A DNA stretch of 64,000 bases from Aurantimonas sp. HBX-1 (GTDB taxonomy: Bacteria > Pseudomonadota > Alphaproteobacteria > Rhizobiales > Rhizobiaceae), in assembly GCF_021391535.1 (NCBI RefSeq), contig NZ_CP090066.1, positions 248,001 through 312,000 on the forward strand, read 5' to 3'. The stretch's first letter is position 1, and the number at the start of each line of letters is the position of its first letter. This document shows, piece by piece, positions 55,653-64,000 of this stretch. Below the pieces are notes generated by a model. That model made no database searches, was not told where the DNA came from, and was given only the letters and a program-made list of their open reading frames with translations. A program made the position numbers and the translations under genes.

Positions 55653-56272
55653 GTAAGCGTCGTCTTCAGGCCATGGCGGCGAGCCGGTCGGACGGCTTGA
55701 ACCGCCACGGCATGAGATCATCGATGGCGCTGTTGGGATGGCCCTGGATGATCAGCGTGCTGACGGCGGCCAGATAAGCCTGGGGATCGACGCCGTTGAG
55801 CTTGCAGGTCTCGATCAGCGAGGCGATGGCGGCCCAGTGGCCGGCGCCGCCGTCAGAGCCGGCGAACAGCGCGTTCTTTCTCGTGAGGGCAAGCGGGCGG
55901 ATGGAACGCTCGACGGTGTTGTTGTCGATCTCGATGCGGCCGTCGCCGGCGAAGCGGCAAAGGTCCTCCCAGCGTGAGAGCGCGTAGCGGATCGTCTCGG
56001 CGAGCTTTGGTCTTTGGCTGATGAGCTGAAGCTTCTCGCGCAGGAACGGCTCCAGCGCGTCGAGGATCGGCAGGCTTCTTTCCTGGCGTGCGAGACGGCG
56101 AGCGTCAGCAGATCGCCCCCGGATCTCCGCCTCGATCCTGTAGAGCGCGGGATGCGCTCCAGCACCTCGGCGGCGATCGGCGCGGCACCGGCAGCGGCCA
56201 GTTCGTAGAAGCGGCGACGGACGTGCGACCAGCAGAAGGCGGGTTGGACGCCACCCTTCTCGGCTAGCACCC
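55653..56272 (-). mobile_element. IS66 family remnant, 3' end only
   Basis: The IS end GTAAGCG at 55653-55659, typical of IS66 terminal inverted repeats, is followed on the minus strand by the C-terminal part of an IS66 transposase. Homology ends abruptly near 56272, where unrelated island DNA begins. The other inverted repeat, tnpA, tnpB and the N-terminal two thirds of tnpC are missing, so it cannot transpose. Confidence 0.88.
55666..56270 (-). pseudogene. IS66 transposase (TnpC) fragment, frameshifted
   Basis: Read on the minus strand, LAEKGGVQPAFCWSHVRRRF and YELAAAGAAPIAAEVLERI are typical IS66 TnpC. Close to 56150 the frame breaks, consistent with loss of one base. The continuation in another frame is clear: ALYRIEAEIRG, then IRYALSRWEDLCRFAGDGR, IEIDNNTVERSIRPLALTRK, NALFAGSDGGAGHWAAIASL and IETCKLNGVDPQAYL, ending in HPNSAIDDLMPWRF and a stop at 55666. 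The catalytic Glu region (NTVER) is retained, but the protein is truncated and frameshifted. Confidence 0.88.
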
Positions 56273-56631
56273 TGTATGGTACCGCGCTTTTCGATTGATT
56301 GCTGCGTATCGGTTCATCGAAGCGCCCCGAACAGCGATCCTAATGGTATCGGATTGAGTACCAGCAAAAACAGGCATGATCGTGCCGCGGGGCGAACGGG
56401 CGTCCTCATTCCTCGCTTCTCTCTTCGCCAAGACCGATTTTCGGACCAAGTGGTCGAGCTTGCCCGCGGTCGCCTAGTCTCATACGCCTCCCATCAAGCC
56501 GCGCCAGCCGAACTCCCTAATCCGATTAAATCCCACTTAACCAGAGAAAACCCGCTTCATTCGGTTTACTTTCGGCCGACCTGGTGAGATGCTCGAACCC
56601 TAAATTAGACTGGCCGATGAAGGGCCGAACC
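56273..56631. promoter_or_regulatory. Spacer upstream of the defence operon
   Basis: About 359 bases between the broken IS66 and the HTH gene. It is more A+T-rich than its neighbours and should carry the operon promoter, though I cannot assign hexamers. The motif GGCCGA occurs three times close to the HTH gene (about 56572, 56612 and 56623), a possible operator. A 103-codon reading across it (56276-56587) has no coding character. Confidence 0.4.
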
Positions 56632-56883
56632 ATGTCCGATCGCTGGGTCTCCGTGGAGGAGATCGCTGAATATCTCGGTGTCAGCAAAGACACGGTCTAT
56701 GGCTGGATCGCGAAGAAGGACATGCCGGCGCACAAGGTCGGAAGGCTTTGGAAGTTCAAGACAGACGAAGTTGATGATTGGGTGAGGAACGGAAAAGCAT
56801 CGGACGATAAAAAGGAAAGCGAAGCGGCCGAGTCCAGTTCACAGAAGGGGAAGCATGCGGGGGGAGAGAAATTGGATGGCTGA
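56632..56883 (+). CDS. Excisionase-family helix-turn-helix protein
   Basis: An 83-residue DNA-binding protein. The N-terminal 50 residues match the excisionase/MerR-like HTH_17 pattern (WVSVEEIAEYLGVSKDTVYGWIAKKDMPAHKVGRLWKFKTDEVDDWV). A charged, disordered tail follows (KASDDKKESEAAESSSQKGKH). It is the first gene of a run in which every junction overlaps, and its stop lies inside the start of the methyltransferase. It most likely regulates the defence operon, or could serve as an excision factor. An ATG at 56617 is an alternative start. Confidence 0.85.
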   Translation: MSDRWVSVEEIAEYLGVSKDTVYGWIAKKDMPAHKVGRLWKFKTDEVDDWVRNGKASDDKKESEAAESSSQKGKHAGGEKLDG

Positions 56884-57973
56884 TGTCGCGTGCGTCGACC
56901 TTTTTTGCGGGGCCGGAGGCCTCACGCATGGCCTGATCTCGAAGGGCGTCAAGGTCGTCGCGGGTATTGACGTCGATGAAGCCTGCCGCCACCCCTTCGA
57001 AGCGAACAACGCTGCGCGCTTCATCAACGAAGACGTGGGGCGCCTCGCTCCCAAGCGCCTCAACGAGTTGTTCGGTGATGCCGAAGTCCGGGTGCTCGCC
57101 GGTTGCGCCCCTTGTCAGCCGTTCTCGACCTATGCCCAGCGTTATGATGTCGTCGGAAGCCCCCGCTGGGGCTTGCTCTACCAGTTCGGACGACTGATCA
57201 AAGCCACACGTCCTGACTTGGTCACGATGGAGAATGTGCCTTCGGTCGCCAAGCACGCGGTGTTCGATGACTTCGTCGAGACCGTGCAGAACATGGGGTA
57301 CGACGTCCACCAAGGGGTGGTTGATTGCTCGCTGTATGGGCTGCCGCAGAACCGCCGGCGCATGGTGCTGCTGGCCTCCCGACTCGGCCCCATCGAGCTG
57401 GTCGCCCCGAGGCATGATAGCCCGACGACCGTTCGCGCGGCGATCGGCAAACTCGCGCCGATAGCTCAGGGTGGGACCCATCCGAAGGATCCACTGCATG
57501 CCGCGTCAAAGCTCTCCGACCTGAACCTCGAAAGAGTTCGTGCGTCTCGTCCCGGCGGCACGTGGCGTGACTGGCCAAAGTATCTCGTCGCCGACTGCCA
57601 TCGTCGTGAGACGGGCCATACGTATCCGGGCGTTTACGGCCGGATGGTCTGGGACGAACCCGCGCCGACCTTGACGACCCAGTTCTATGGCTTTGGGAAC
57701 GGACGGTTTGGACATCCAGAGCAAGACCGCGCGATCTCTCTGCGTGAGGGCGCAATTCTGCAAGGCTTCCCCAAGTCCTATTCCTTCATACCCGACGGGG
57801 TTCCCGTTCATTTTAAGGCCTTGGGACGGATGATTGGAAATGCGGTTCCGGTCACTCTAGGCGAGGTGATCGGCCAGAGCATCGCAGCCCATCTCGGAAT
57901 TGAAGCCGAGAAGACGAAAAGAAAGAAGAAGGGAGCCGTCGCGGATGACGCGCGTAAGTCCCTCGTCGCATGA
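56876..57973 (+). CDS. DNA (cytosine-5-)-methyltransferase
   Basis: A 365-residue C5 methyltransferase with all core motifs: I (DLFCGAGGLTHGL, residues 8-20), IV (GCAPCQPFSTYAQRYD, catalytic Cys80), VI (ENVPS), VIII (QNRRRMVLLASRL), then a short target-recognition region, IX/X (REGAILQGFPKSYSF and GRMIGNAVPVTLGEVIG). The C-terminus is a lysine-rich tail. It starts eight bases inside the HTH gene, with GGGGGGAGAG upstream, and overlaps vsr by 29 bases. It probably protects host DNA; its target is unknown. Pairing with Vsr suggests a Dcm-like CCWGG-type site, and class 2 DISARM systems carry a C5 methyltransferase (DrmMII). Confidence 0.94.
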   Translation: MADVACVDLFCGAGGLTHGLISKGVKVVAGIDVDEACRHPFEANNAARFINEDVGRLAPKRLNELFGDAEVRVLAGCAPCQPFSTYAQRYDVVGSPRWGLLYQFGRLIKATRPDLVTMENVPSVAKHAVFDDFVETVQNMGYDVHQGVVDCSLYGLPQNRRRMVLLASRLGPIELVAPRHDSPTTVRAAIGKLAPIAQGGTHPKDPLHAASKLSDLNLERVRASRPGGTWRDWPKYLVADCHRRETGHTYPGVYGRMVWDEPAPTLTTQFYGFGNGRFGHPEQDRAISLREGAILQGFPKSYSFIPDGVPVHFKALGRMIGNAVPVTLGEVIGQSIAAHLGIEAEKTKRKKKGAVADDARKSLVA

Positions 57974-58385
57974 CGCCAGTCGTCGGATGGCCCGCGTGCG
58001 ACAGAAGGGCACGCAAGCGGAAATCGACCTCCGCAGGGTTCTGCATGCCAAGGGCCTGCGCTACCGCCTCCACGTTCCGCTCCTGACGAAGCCCAGACGC
58101 GTCGCCGATATCGTCTTCCCCAGGACAAGGATAGCCGTTTTCGTCGACGGATGTTTCTGGCACGGCTGCCCCCAGCACGCTTCCTGGCCGAAGAGTAATG
58201 CCGATTTCTGGCGGGAAAAGATCGAAACCAATCGATCCAGGGATGCCGATACCGATCAGCGGCTGAACGCCCTCGGTTGGGAGACGGTCCGGATCTGGGA
58301 ACACGAAGACGCCACCGAAGCCGCGAACCGCATCGCCGAACTCGTCGGCGCGCGCGAGAAGAATGGGGCTCACCTATGTCGATGA
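57945..58385 (+). CDS. vsr: Very short patch repair endonuclease (Vsr)
   Basis: A 146-residue Vsr-family nuclease. The core is clear: ARVRQKGTQAEIDLRRVLHAKG, the catalytic Asp55 in ADIVF, FVDGCFWHGCP, then WREKIETNRSRDADTDQRL and LGWETVRIWEHE. Vsr nicks beside T:G mismatches produced when 5-methylcytosine deaminates, so it normally accompanies a C5 methyltransferase. It overlaps the end of the methyltransferase gene by 29 bases and the start of the helicase gene by 10, so all three are co-translated. The start at 57945 is the best-placed ATG; a later ATG at 57987 is possible. Confidence 0.93.
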   Translation: MTRVSPSSHDASRRMARVRQKGTQAEIDLRRVLHAKGLRYRLHVPLLTKPRRVADIVFPRTRIAVFVDGCFWHGCPQHASWPKSNADFWREKIETNRSRDADTDQRLNALGWETVRIWEHEDATEAANRIAELVGAREKNGAHLCR

Positions 58386-61300
58386 CTGCGGATGAAATGG
58401 TGGCTAATGTCGCCCACGTCACTGCGCCTGAGCCTGGCCAGCTGGTCGAGGCTCGCCGCCGCCAATGGATCGTCTCCGAGGTCGATGGCGGTTCGGTTGC
58501 CCCCGGACTGCCCAAGCGGCATCTCGTCCGGCTGGCTTCGATCGACGAGGATGCGCTGGGTGAAGAGATCGAAGTTCTCTGGGAGTTGGAGCCCGGGGCG
58601 CATGTGATCGAGCGGGCCGGACTGCCGCGCATGACCGGTCTGGACGACCCCTCAACGCTTCAGGCCTTCCTTGACGCAGTGGTTTGGGGCGCTGCGACGA
58701 ACGCGGATCGCGGCTATCTGCAGGCGCCATTCCGCAGCGGTGTCAGCATCGAGGACTATCAGCTGGATCCGCTCGTGCGCGCGATCGACATGGCGCGCAC
58801 AAATCTTCTGATCGCCGACGACGTCGGCCTCGGGAAAACCATCGAGGCAGGGCTCGTCGTTCAAGAGATGCTCCTGCGTCACCGCGCCCGCACGGTCCTG
58901 GTGCTCTGCCCTGCCTCGTTGCAGGAAAAGTGGCGCGTCGAGATGCAGGAGAAGTTCGGACTCGAGTTCCGGATCGTCGATACGGACTACGTCAAGCGTC
59001 TGCGCCGTGAGCGAGGTCTCCACGCCAATCCGTGGACGTCTTTTCCTCGTCTCATCACGTCGATGGACTGGGCCAAGCAGGGTGAAGGCTTGCGTCTTCT
59101 GCGGGATGCATTGCCCCCGCACGTCAGCCATCCCAGGAAGTTCGACCTGCTGATCATCGACGAGGCTCACAACGTCGCGCCGACCGTCGGCCGCTACGCT
59201 GTCGAAAGCCTCAGGACCCGTCTGGTTCGTCTGGCCGCGCCACACTTCCAGCACAAACTGTTTCTCACAGCCACGCCGCACGACGGTTACACCGAGTCCT
59301 TCACCGCGCTCCTTGAACTTCTCGATGATCAGCGGTTCGCGAGAAACGTCCTCCCAAGTGATCCCCAGCTCGCCCGGGTGATGGTCCGTCGGCTGAAGAG
59401 CGATCTGGTCGATGCGGGTGGCAAGCGAATTTACCCAGAGCGACGGCTCGAAGCGCTGCCAGTGGAGTATGGCGAAGACGAGAGGGATGCCCGGCGGCAG
59501 CTGGAAGCATACATCAAGAGCCGCGAAGGCGGTGCTGATGGAGGGCGGGCCGTCGATCACTTCGTGCACCAGTTGCTGCGCAAGCGCCTGTCATCGTCAC
59601 CTGCAGCCTTCGCAGCGACACTGGAGCGGCATATCGCGACGATCGAAGGTCGGGCGGCTAGCGATCGCAGCCAGAAGAAATTCGATTACCGCATCCTTCG
59701 GCGGGCGATAGCGAAGACCGAGGAAGACTACGCAGACGACGCACAGCGGGATGCCGCCGAGGCTGAAGCGATCGAGGAAGCGGGCAAGCATGTCCGGCCA
59801 CCGACCGACGAAGAACGCCGGATGCTCGACCGATTGCGATCCTGGGCCCAACAGGCGGCTCGTCGGGCCGATGCCAAGGCCACCGCCGTGCTGGATTGGC
59901 TGGCCAGTCACCTGAAGGACGGTGACAGGTGGACGAACGAGCGGGTGATCCTGTTCACCGAGTATCGCGCCACTCAGCAATGGATGCAGGAGATCCTCGC
60001 ATCTCACGGCTTCGGGGGCGAGCGATTGGCTCTCATCTATGGTGGTATGGACCCGAAAGAACGCGAGGGCGTGAAAGCCGCGTTCCAGGCCAACCCCGCG
60101 GAATCCCCGGTGAGGATACTGCTGGCGACCGACGCCGCCTCCGAGGGCATCGATCTCCAGAACCACTGCCATCTGATGATCCACCTCGAAATTCCGTACA
60201 ACCCGAACGTGATGGAACAGCGGAACGGGCGCATCGACCGTCATGGTCAACGCGCGAGCGAGGTCGTCATTTGGCATCCGGTGGATGCTGTGGGAGGCCA
60301 CGGTGACGATATCCTCCGTGCGCTTCGCAAACTGGATGCAATGCGCGCCGACATGGGGAGCGTGAACCCCGTCATCGCGCCTCAACTGCCCGACCTTCTC
60401 GAGGGGCGCCGCCGCGATCTCGACACGAGACAAGCCGAAGCCCGGATGGAGAAATCCCGCCGCTTCGTGAAGGCGGAGCGCGACCTTCGCGAACGTGTGG
60501 CCAAACTCCATGAGCGGCTGAACGAGACCCGGCACGAACAGAGCCTCGTGCCCGACCACATCGAGCGGGCGGTACGCACGGCGTTGCGTCTTGCGGACAA
60601 ACCCGACTTGGAGCCCGTTTCTCTGGCCGGTGCACCAGATGGCACGGTTTTCCGAATGCCGCCGCTCTCGGGTTCCTGGTCCCGATGCCTCGAGGGTCTC
60701 GAACACCCCTACACGCAGAAGGTCCGCCCGATCACCTTCGACCACGAGGTCGCCAAGGGGCGTGACGACCTCGTCCTCGTCCACCTGAACCACCGGCTTG
60801 TCCAGATGAGTCTGCGGCTCCTGCGCGCGGAGATCTGGGCCCGTGACGACGTGAAGAAGCTTCACCGCGTGACCGTCAGGTCGCTTCCGGATGGGCGGAT
60901 CGAGGGACCGGCCGTGGTGGTGGTGTCGCGGCTCGTCGTGACCGGCGGGAACCATCATCGTCTGCACGAGGAGCTCACGGAGGCTGGCGGCTATCTGCGC
61001 GATGCCGGTTTTCGGCGGGAGGAACGGGTCACGGAGGTCCGACGATGGCTGGAGGAGTCGCGCCCTGCGGCCCTGTCGGATGCGACGTTCGACGCATTGA
61101 GGACGCGCTTCGACAAACAGCGTGATTCCGTTCTGGCAGCCGTCGAGGCACGCTCGAAAGACCGGCTACGCTTCCTCGTGAACACGATCGAGACCCGCAA
61201 ACGCAAGGAGGCCGAGGACATCCGCCAAGTCCTGGACGATCTCGAACGAGCGCTGAAGACCGAGATCGCGGCGGAACAGCAACCCGTGCAGCTCTCTCTT

Positions 61301-61495
61301 TTCTCCGAGGACGAACGCACTCAGCTCAAGCGTGACCGAGCGGCCCTCGAAGCACGCCTGGCCCGGGTCCCGCAGGAGCGCGAGCAAGAGCTACGCGCGA
61401 TCGAGGAACGGCACTCCAATGCCGTCGAGCATACCTTCCCCGTGGCCGTGGTGCTGCTGGTTCCGAACTCCCTCGCGACGGAGAAGCGCGGATGA
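58376..61495 (+). CDS. drmD: DrmD-type SNF2 family helicase (class 1 DISARM)
   Basis: A 1,039-residue superfamily 2 SNF2-like ATPase. Motifs: Q-like LDPLVRAI, Walker A VGLGKT (GLGKT 151-155), Ia ARTVLVLCPASLQEKW, II DEAH (262-265), III TATPHDGY (298-305), V ATDAASEGIDLQ and VI NGRIDRHGQ (617-625). About 410 residues follow with a coiled-coil-rich tail (LRFLVNTIETRKRKEAEDIRQ). The size, the motif set and the next gene, a large adenine methyltransferase coupled by ATGA, match the drmD-drmMI pair that defines class 1 DISARM. The ATG at 58376 overlaps vsr. An alternative is a stand-alone SNF2 helicase of another defence system. Confidence 0.88.
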   Translation: MSMTADEMVANVAHVTAPEPGQLVEARRRQWIVSEVDGGSVAPGLPKRHLVRLASIDEDALGEEIEVLWELEPGAHVIERAGLPRMTGLDDPSTLQAFLDAVVWGAATNADRGYLQAPFRSGVSIEDYQLDPLVRAIDMARTNLLIADDVGLGKTIEAGLVVQEMLLRHRARTVLVLCPASLQEKWRVEMQEKFGLEFRIVDTDYVKRLRRERGLHANPWTSFPRLITSMDWAKQGEGLRLLRDALPPHVSHPRKFDLLIIDEAHNVAPTVGRYAVESLRTRLVRLAAPHFQHKLFLTATPHDGYTESFTALLELLDDQRFARNVLPSDPQLARVMVRRLKSDLVDAGGKRIYPERRLEALPVEYGEDERDARRQLEAYIKSREGGADGGRAVDHFVHQLLRKRLSSSPAAFAATLERHIATIEGRAASDRSQKKFDYRILRRAIAKTEEDYADDAQRDAAEAEAIEEAGKHVRPPTDEERRMLDRLRSWAQQAARRADAKATAVLDWLASHLKDGDRWTNERVILFTEYRATQQWMQEILASHGFGGERLALIYGGMDPKEREGVKAAFQANPAESPVRILLATDAASEGIDLQNHCHLMIHLEIPYNPNVMEQRNGRIDRHGQRASEVVIWHPVDAVGGHGDDILRALRKLDAMRADMGSVNPVIAPQLPDLLEGRRRDLDTRQAEARMEKSRRFVKAERDLRERVAKLHERLNETRHEQSLVPDHIERAVRTALRLADKPDLEPVSLAGAPDGTVFRMPPLSGSWSRCLEGLEHPYTQKVRPITFDHEVAKGRDDLVLVHLNHRLVQMSLRLLRAEIWARDDVKKLHRVTVRSLPDGRIEGPAVVVVSRLVVTGGNHHRLHEELTEAGGYLRDAGFRREERVTEVRRWLEESRPAALSDATFDALRTRFDKQRDSVLAAVEARSKDRLRFLVNTIETRKRKEAEDIRQVLDDLERALKTEIAAEQQPVQLSLFSEDERTQLKRDRAALEARLARVPQEREQELRAIEERHSNAVEHTFPVAVVLLVPNSLATEKRG

Positions 61496-64000
61496 GCAAC
61501 GATCACGAGTGGCTGAACCTCATCGAAGTCTCTGGGCCCTTTCTGGCGGTGCCCGTGCTGCGGGAAGTCTTCCCGCAAGGCCTCGAAGCTCTGCCTTCCG
61601 GGCGACCTCAGCGGCTTCGTCGGACCTATGAGGAATGGCGCGATGCCGTCGACATGGACGACCTCGACCTTCCAGCGCTGCACGCGGCCTGGATCGACGA
61701 CGTGCTGGTCACCGCGCTGGAAATGGATGAGACGGTGCTGCGCAAGGGCGCGACATTGCCTGAGCAGCTCACTGTCTCGATGCCCGAACACGGGGTCACG
61801 GTCGCGCCCGACCTGGCCGTCGTGAATCCGACGAACTCCGACGACCCGCTTCTGCTCATCCACGTCTATCAGCCGGACACCGACCTGGACGCGACGCGCC
61901 GTTTCGATGGCCTCGCGATCACCCCGGCCGACCGGATGGTCGCTCTGCTCCGGGCGACGGGATGCCCCACTGGCATCGTCACCAATGGTGAGCGCTGGAT
62001 GCTCGTCCACGCGCCCGTCGGCGCCGTGGCAGGCTTCGCGAGCTGGTATGCGCGGCTCTGGGGCCAGGAACCCGAAACGCTGCGCGCCTTCGTCAGCCTT
62101 CTGGGCATCCGCCGCTTCTTCGGACCGGAAGAAGCAAAGCTGCCGGCGCTCTATGAGCGGTCCTTGAAGCACCAGGACGACGTGACCGAAGCGCTCGGAG
62201 AACAGGTCCGGCGCGCCGTCGAAGTGCTCGTTCAGGCCCTCGACCGCGCCGACCAGGATCGCAATCGCGAACTCCTGCGCGACGTCGATCCGCGAGAGCT
62301 CTACGAGGCCGGTCTGACGGTCATGATGCGGCTCGTCTTCCTGCTATCGGCCGAGGAACGCGCCCTGCTCCTGCTCGGTGATCCCCGCTACGACTCCTTC
62401 TACGCCATCTCCAGCCTGCGGATGCAGCTACGCGCGGATTCCGAAGAGATCCTCGAGCGTCGCAGATCCGCCTGGTGTCGGCTGCTCGCCCTGTTTCGTG
62501 GCGTGTATGGCGGTATCGATCATCCGACGCTGCGGCTGCCCGCGCTCGGTGGTTCGTTGTTCGACCCCGATCGCTACCCCTTCCTCGAAGGACGCCAGAA
62601 GGGCACGAGCTGGCGCAGTGATCCGGCTGAACCGCTGCCGATCGACGACCGCACCGTTCTGCTGCTGTTGGAAGCGATCCAGACTTTCGAAGGCCGCACG
62701 CTGTCCTACCGCGCGCTCGACGTGGAGCAGATCGGGCACGTCTACGAGGGCCTCCTCGAACGCACGGTGAAGCGCGTCGACGACGTCACCCTGGAACTCG
62801 ATAGCGGCGCGAAGGCCAAGAGTCCGCGCGTGACGCTCGGCGAGGTCGAGTCGGCGCGCCTGGATGGTCCGGCGAGGGTTGCTGAACTGCTGAAGGAACG
62901 GAGCGAACGCTCGGAGTCCGCCATCCGCAGCGCCCTCGAGCGGGCAGCCGACGATCGTCTCGCCGCGCGCCTGCTCACCGTTTGCCGCGGCGACATCGGT
63001 CTGCGCGACCGCATCCTGCCCTACGCGCCCCTCCTGCGGACCGACCCCTGGGGCTATCCGCTCGTCCACCACAAGGGCGCCTTCGTCGTCGTTCTCGGCG
63101 CCGAACGGCGCGAGAGCGGCACGCACTACACGCCCAAGAGCCTGACGGAGAAGATTGTCGAGGAGACGCTGACGCCCGCCGCCTATCGCGGTCCGGCCGA
63201 GGGCAAGGCGCCCGAGGATTGGGAGCTGAGGAGCGCCGAGGAGTTGCTCGACCTGAAGATCTGCGACCCTGCCATGGGGTCCGGAGCCTTCCTCGTTCAG
63301 GCGTGCCGCTGGCTCTCCGACCGGCTTGTCGAGGCCTGGTCGGTGACCGAAGCGAGCGGCAAGCGGATCGACAGCGAAGGCCGCCTTCTCGATGAAGGCG
63401 ATGGCGAGGGTTTCGAGCCCTTGTCTCAGGACGCCGAGGAGCGCGCCGTCATTGCCCGCCGCCTCGTGGCGGAACGCTGCCTCTACGGCGTGGACAAGAA
63501 TCCGCTCGCTGTCGAACTAGCGAAGCTCTCGCTCTGGCTCACCACGACGTCCAAGGGACGGCCCTTCGGCTTCCTTGACCACAATCTGCGCAGTGGCGAC
63601 AGCCTTCTCGGCATTCACGATCTTGGTCAGCTGGTCGAGCTCGACATGAGCCCGAAGGGAAAGACTCAGCTTCGACTATTCGGTCGGACGATCCGGTTAG
63701 CGATCGACAAGGCACTCGAACTTCGCGCGCGTCTGCGGGATATCCGCATTCGCGACATAAAGGATGTCGAAGCCATGGCGGCACTCGACACGCAATCGCG
63801 CGGCGAGCTGGCACTGCCGACGCTCATTGCCGATGCGTTCGTCGGCATTATTCTGGCTGAAGATCGGGCTGGAGAACGGACAGCCAGGATCGAGACGCTG
63901 GCTGCATTCGCCGATGCCATGGTAAGTGGCGAAAACTCAAAGAAGGATAGGGTCCGGCGCGATGCATCAACTGACTTGGCAAAAGACTCCCTAGACAGCA
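61492..64000 (+). CDS. drmMI: DrmMI-type N6-adenine DNA methyltransferase, 3' end cut by window
   Basis: The frame opens at an ATG overlapping the drmD stop (ATGA) and runs open to the window end, giving 836 residues so far. The N-terminal 500 residues include a nuclease-like or scaffold region (GVTVAPDLAVVNPTNSDDPL). The methyltransferase begins with the specificity-family signature GTHYTPKSLTEKIVEETL (543-560), then motif I DPAMGSGAFLVQACRW (from Asp592) and DKNPLAVELAKLSLWL. The catalytic NPPY motif would come after the cut. This architecture (Eco57I-like) and the drmD coupling identify it as the DISARM class 1 methylase that marks host DNA as self. drmA, drmB and drmC should follow. Confidence 0.87.
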   Translation, partial: MSNDHEWLNLIEVSGPFLAVPVLREVFPQGLEALPSGRPQRLRRTYEEWRDAVDMDDLDLPALHAAWIDDVLVTALEMDETVLRKGATLPEQLTVSMPEHGVTVAPDLAVVNPTNSDDPLLLIHVYQPDTDLDATRRFDGLAITPADRMVALLRATGCPTGIVTNGERWMLVHAPVGAVAGFASWYARLWGQEPETLRAFVSLLGIRRFFGPEEAKLPALYERSLKHQDDVTEALGEQVRRAVEVLVQALDRADQDRNRELLRDVDPRELYEAGLTVMMRLVFLLSAEERALLLLGDPRYDSFYAISSLRMQLRADSEEILERRRSAWCRLLALFRGVYGGIDHPTLRLPALGGSLFDPDRYPFLEGRQKGTSWRSDPAEPLPIDDRTVLLLLEAIQTFEGRTLSYRALDVEQIGHVYEGLLERTVKRVDDVTLELDSGAKAKSPRVTLGEVESARLDGPARVAELLKERSERSESAIRSALERAADDRLAARLLTVCRGDIGLRDRILPYAPLLRTDPWGYPLVHHKGAFVVVLGAERRESGTHYTPKSLTEKIVEETLTPAAYRGPAEGKAPEDWELRSAEELLDLKICDPAMGSGAFLVQACRWLSDRLVEAWSVTEASGKRIDSEGRLLDEGDGEGFEPLSQDAEERAVIARRLVAERCLYGVDKNPLAVELAKLSLWLTTTSKGRPFGFLDHNLRSGDSLLGIHDLGQLVELDMSPKGKTQLRLFGRTIRLAIDKALELRARLRDIRIRDIKDVEAMAALDTQSRGELALPTLIADAFVGIILAEDRAGERTARIETLAAFADAMVSGENSKKDRVRRDASTDLAKDSLDS

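Noticed and set aside
56276..56587. 103-codon plus-strand ORF before the HTH gene
   Set aside because: Begins at the IS66 break point, has no coding character and crosses the likely promoter region.

Overview
The window looks like a GC-rich alphaproteobacterial chromosome, most likely Hyphomicrobiales (Rhizobiales). This is inferred from the gene set: PhaR/PhaA/PhaB polyhydroxybutyrate genes, a rhizobial-type ThuA, DUF1217 and DUF3309 proteins, a 7Fe ferredoxin FdxA, MtgA, and a Suv3-like helicase next to an S4-domain protein. No genus is claimed.

Region 1 (1-25.1 kb) is a storage-carbohydrate block. It starts inside a trehalose synthase/maltokinase fusion coupled to glgB (the GlgE-type glycogen route). 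The treZ-malQ-treY operon, with stop/start overlaps, follows further on, and then thuA and a Gfo/Idh/MocA oxidoreductase. Between these lie thiD, a membrane diguanylate cyclase, and a peptide-modification cluster: a transglutaminase, a circularly permuted ATP-grasp/alpha-E protein, a transglutaminase/DUF2126 protein and a zinc metallopeptidase. A bacterial voltage-gated sodium channel sits inside that cluster.

Region 2 (25.2-49.2 kb) is core chromosome. It holds a five-repeat DUF1217 protein, a PepSY-like periplasmic protein, phaB-phaA divergent from phaR, rpmF, mtgA, ispA, a lytic transglycosylase with a SPOR-like tail, ispG, two tiny DUF3309-type membrane proteins, a DeoR regulator with an MFS transporter, pyruvate carboxylase, an EamA permease, a degenerate tyrosine-phosphatase homologue, a Suv3-like helicase with a long disordered tail, hslR, fdxA and a small membrane protein.

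Region 3 (49.26 kb to beyond the end) is a genomic island. Its left edge is the 3' half of a tRNA-Arg(CCT) gene (attL), followed by a tyrosine integrase. A chain of short overlapping genes follows (AlpA-type regulator, DUF3987 primase/helicase-like protein, small unknown proteins, an HGGxSTGP protein), then a broken IS66 remnant. Next comes a tightly overlapping defence operon: HTH protein, C5-cytosine methyltransferase, Vsr endonuclease, a DrmD-type SNF2 helicase and a DrmMI-type adenine methyltransferase cut by the window end. This is best read as the 5' part of a class 1 DISARM anti-phage system with an added C5-methylation/Vsr module; drmA, drmB and drmC are predicted just downstream and are not visible here.
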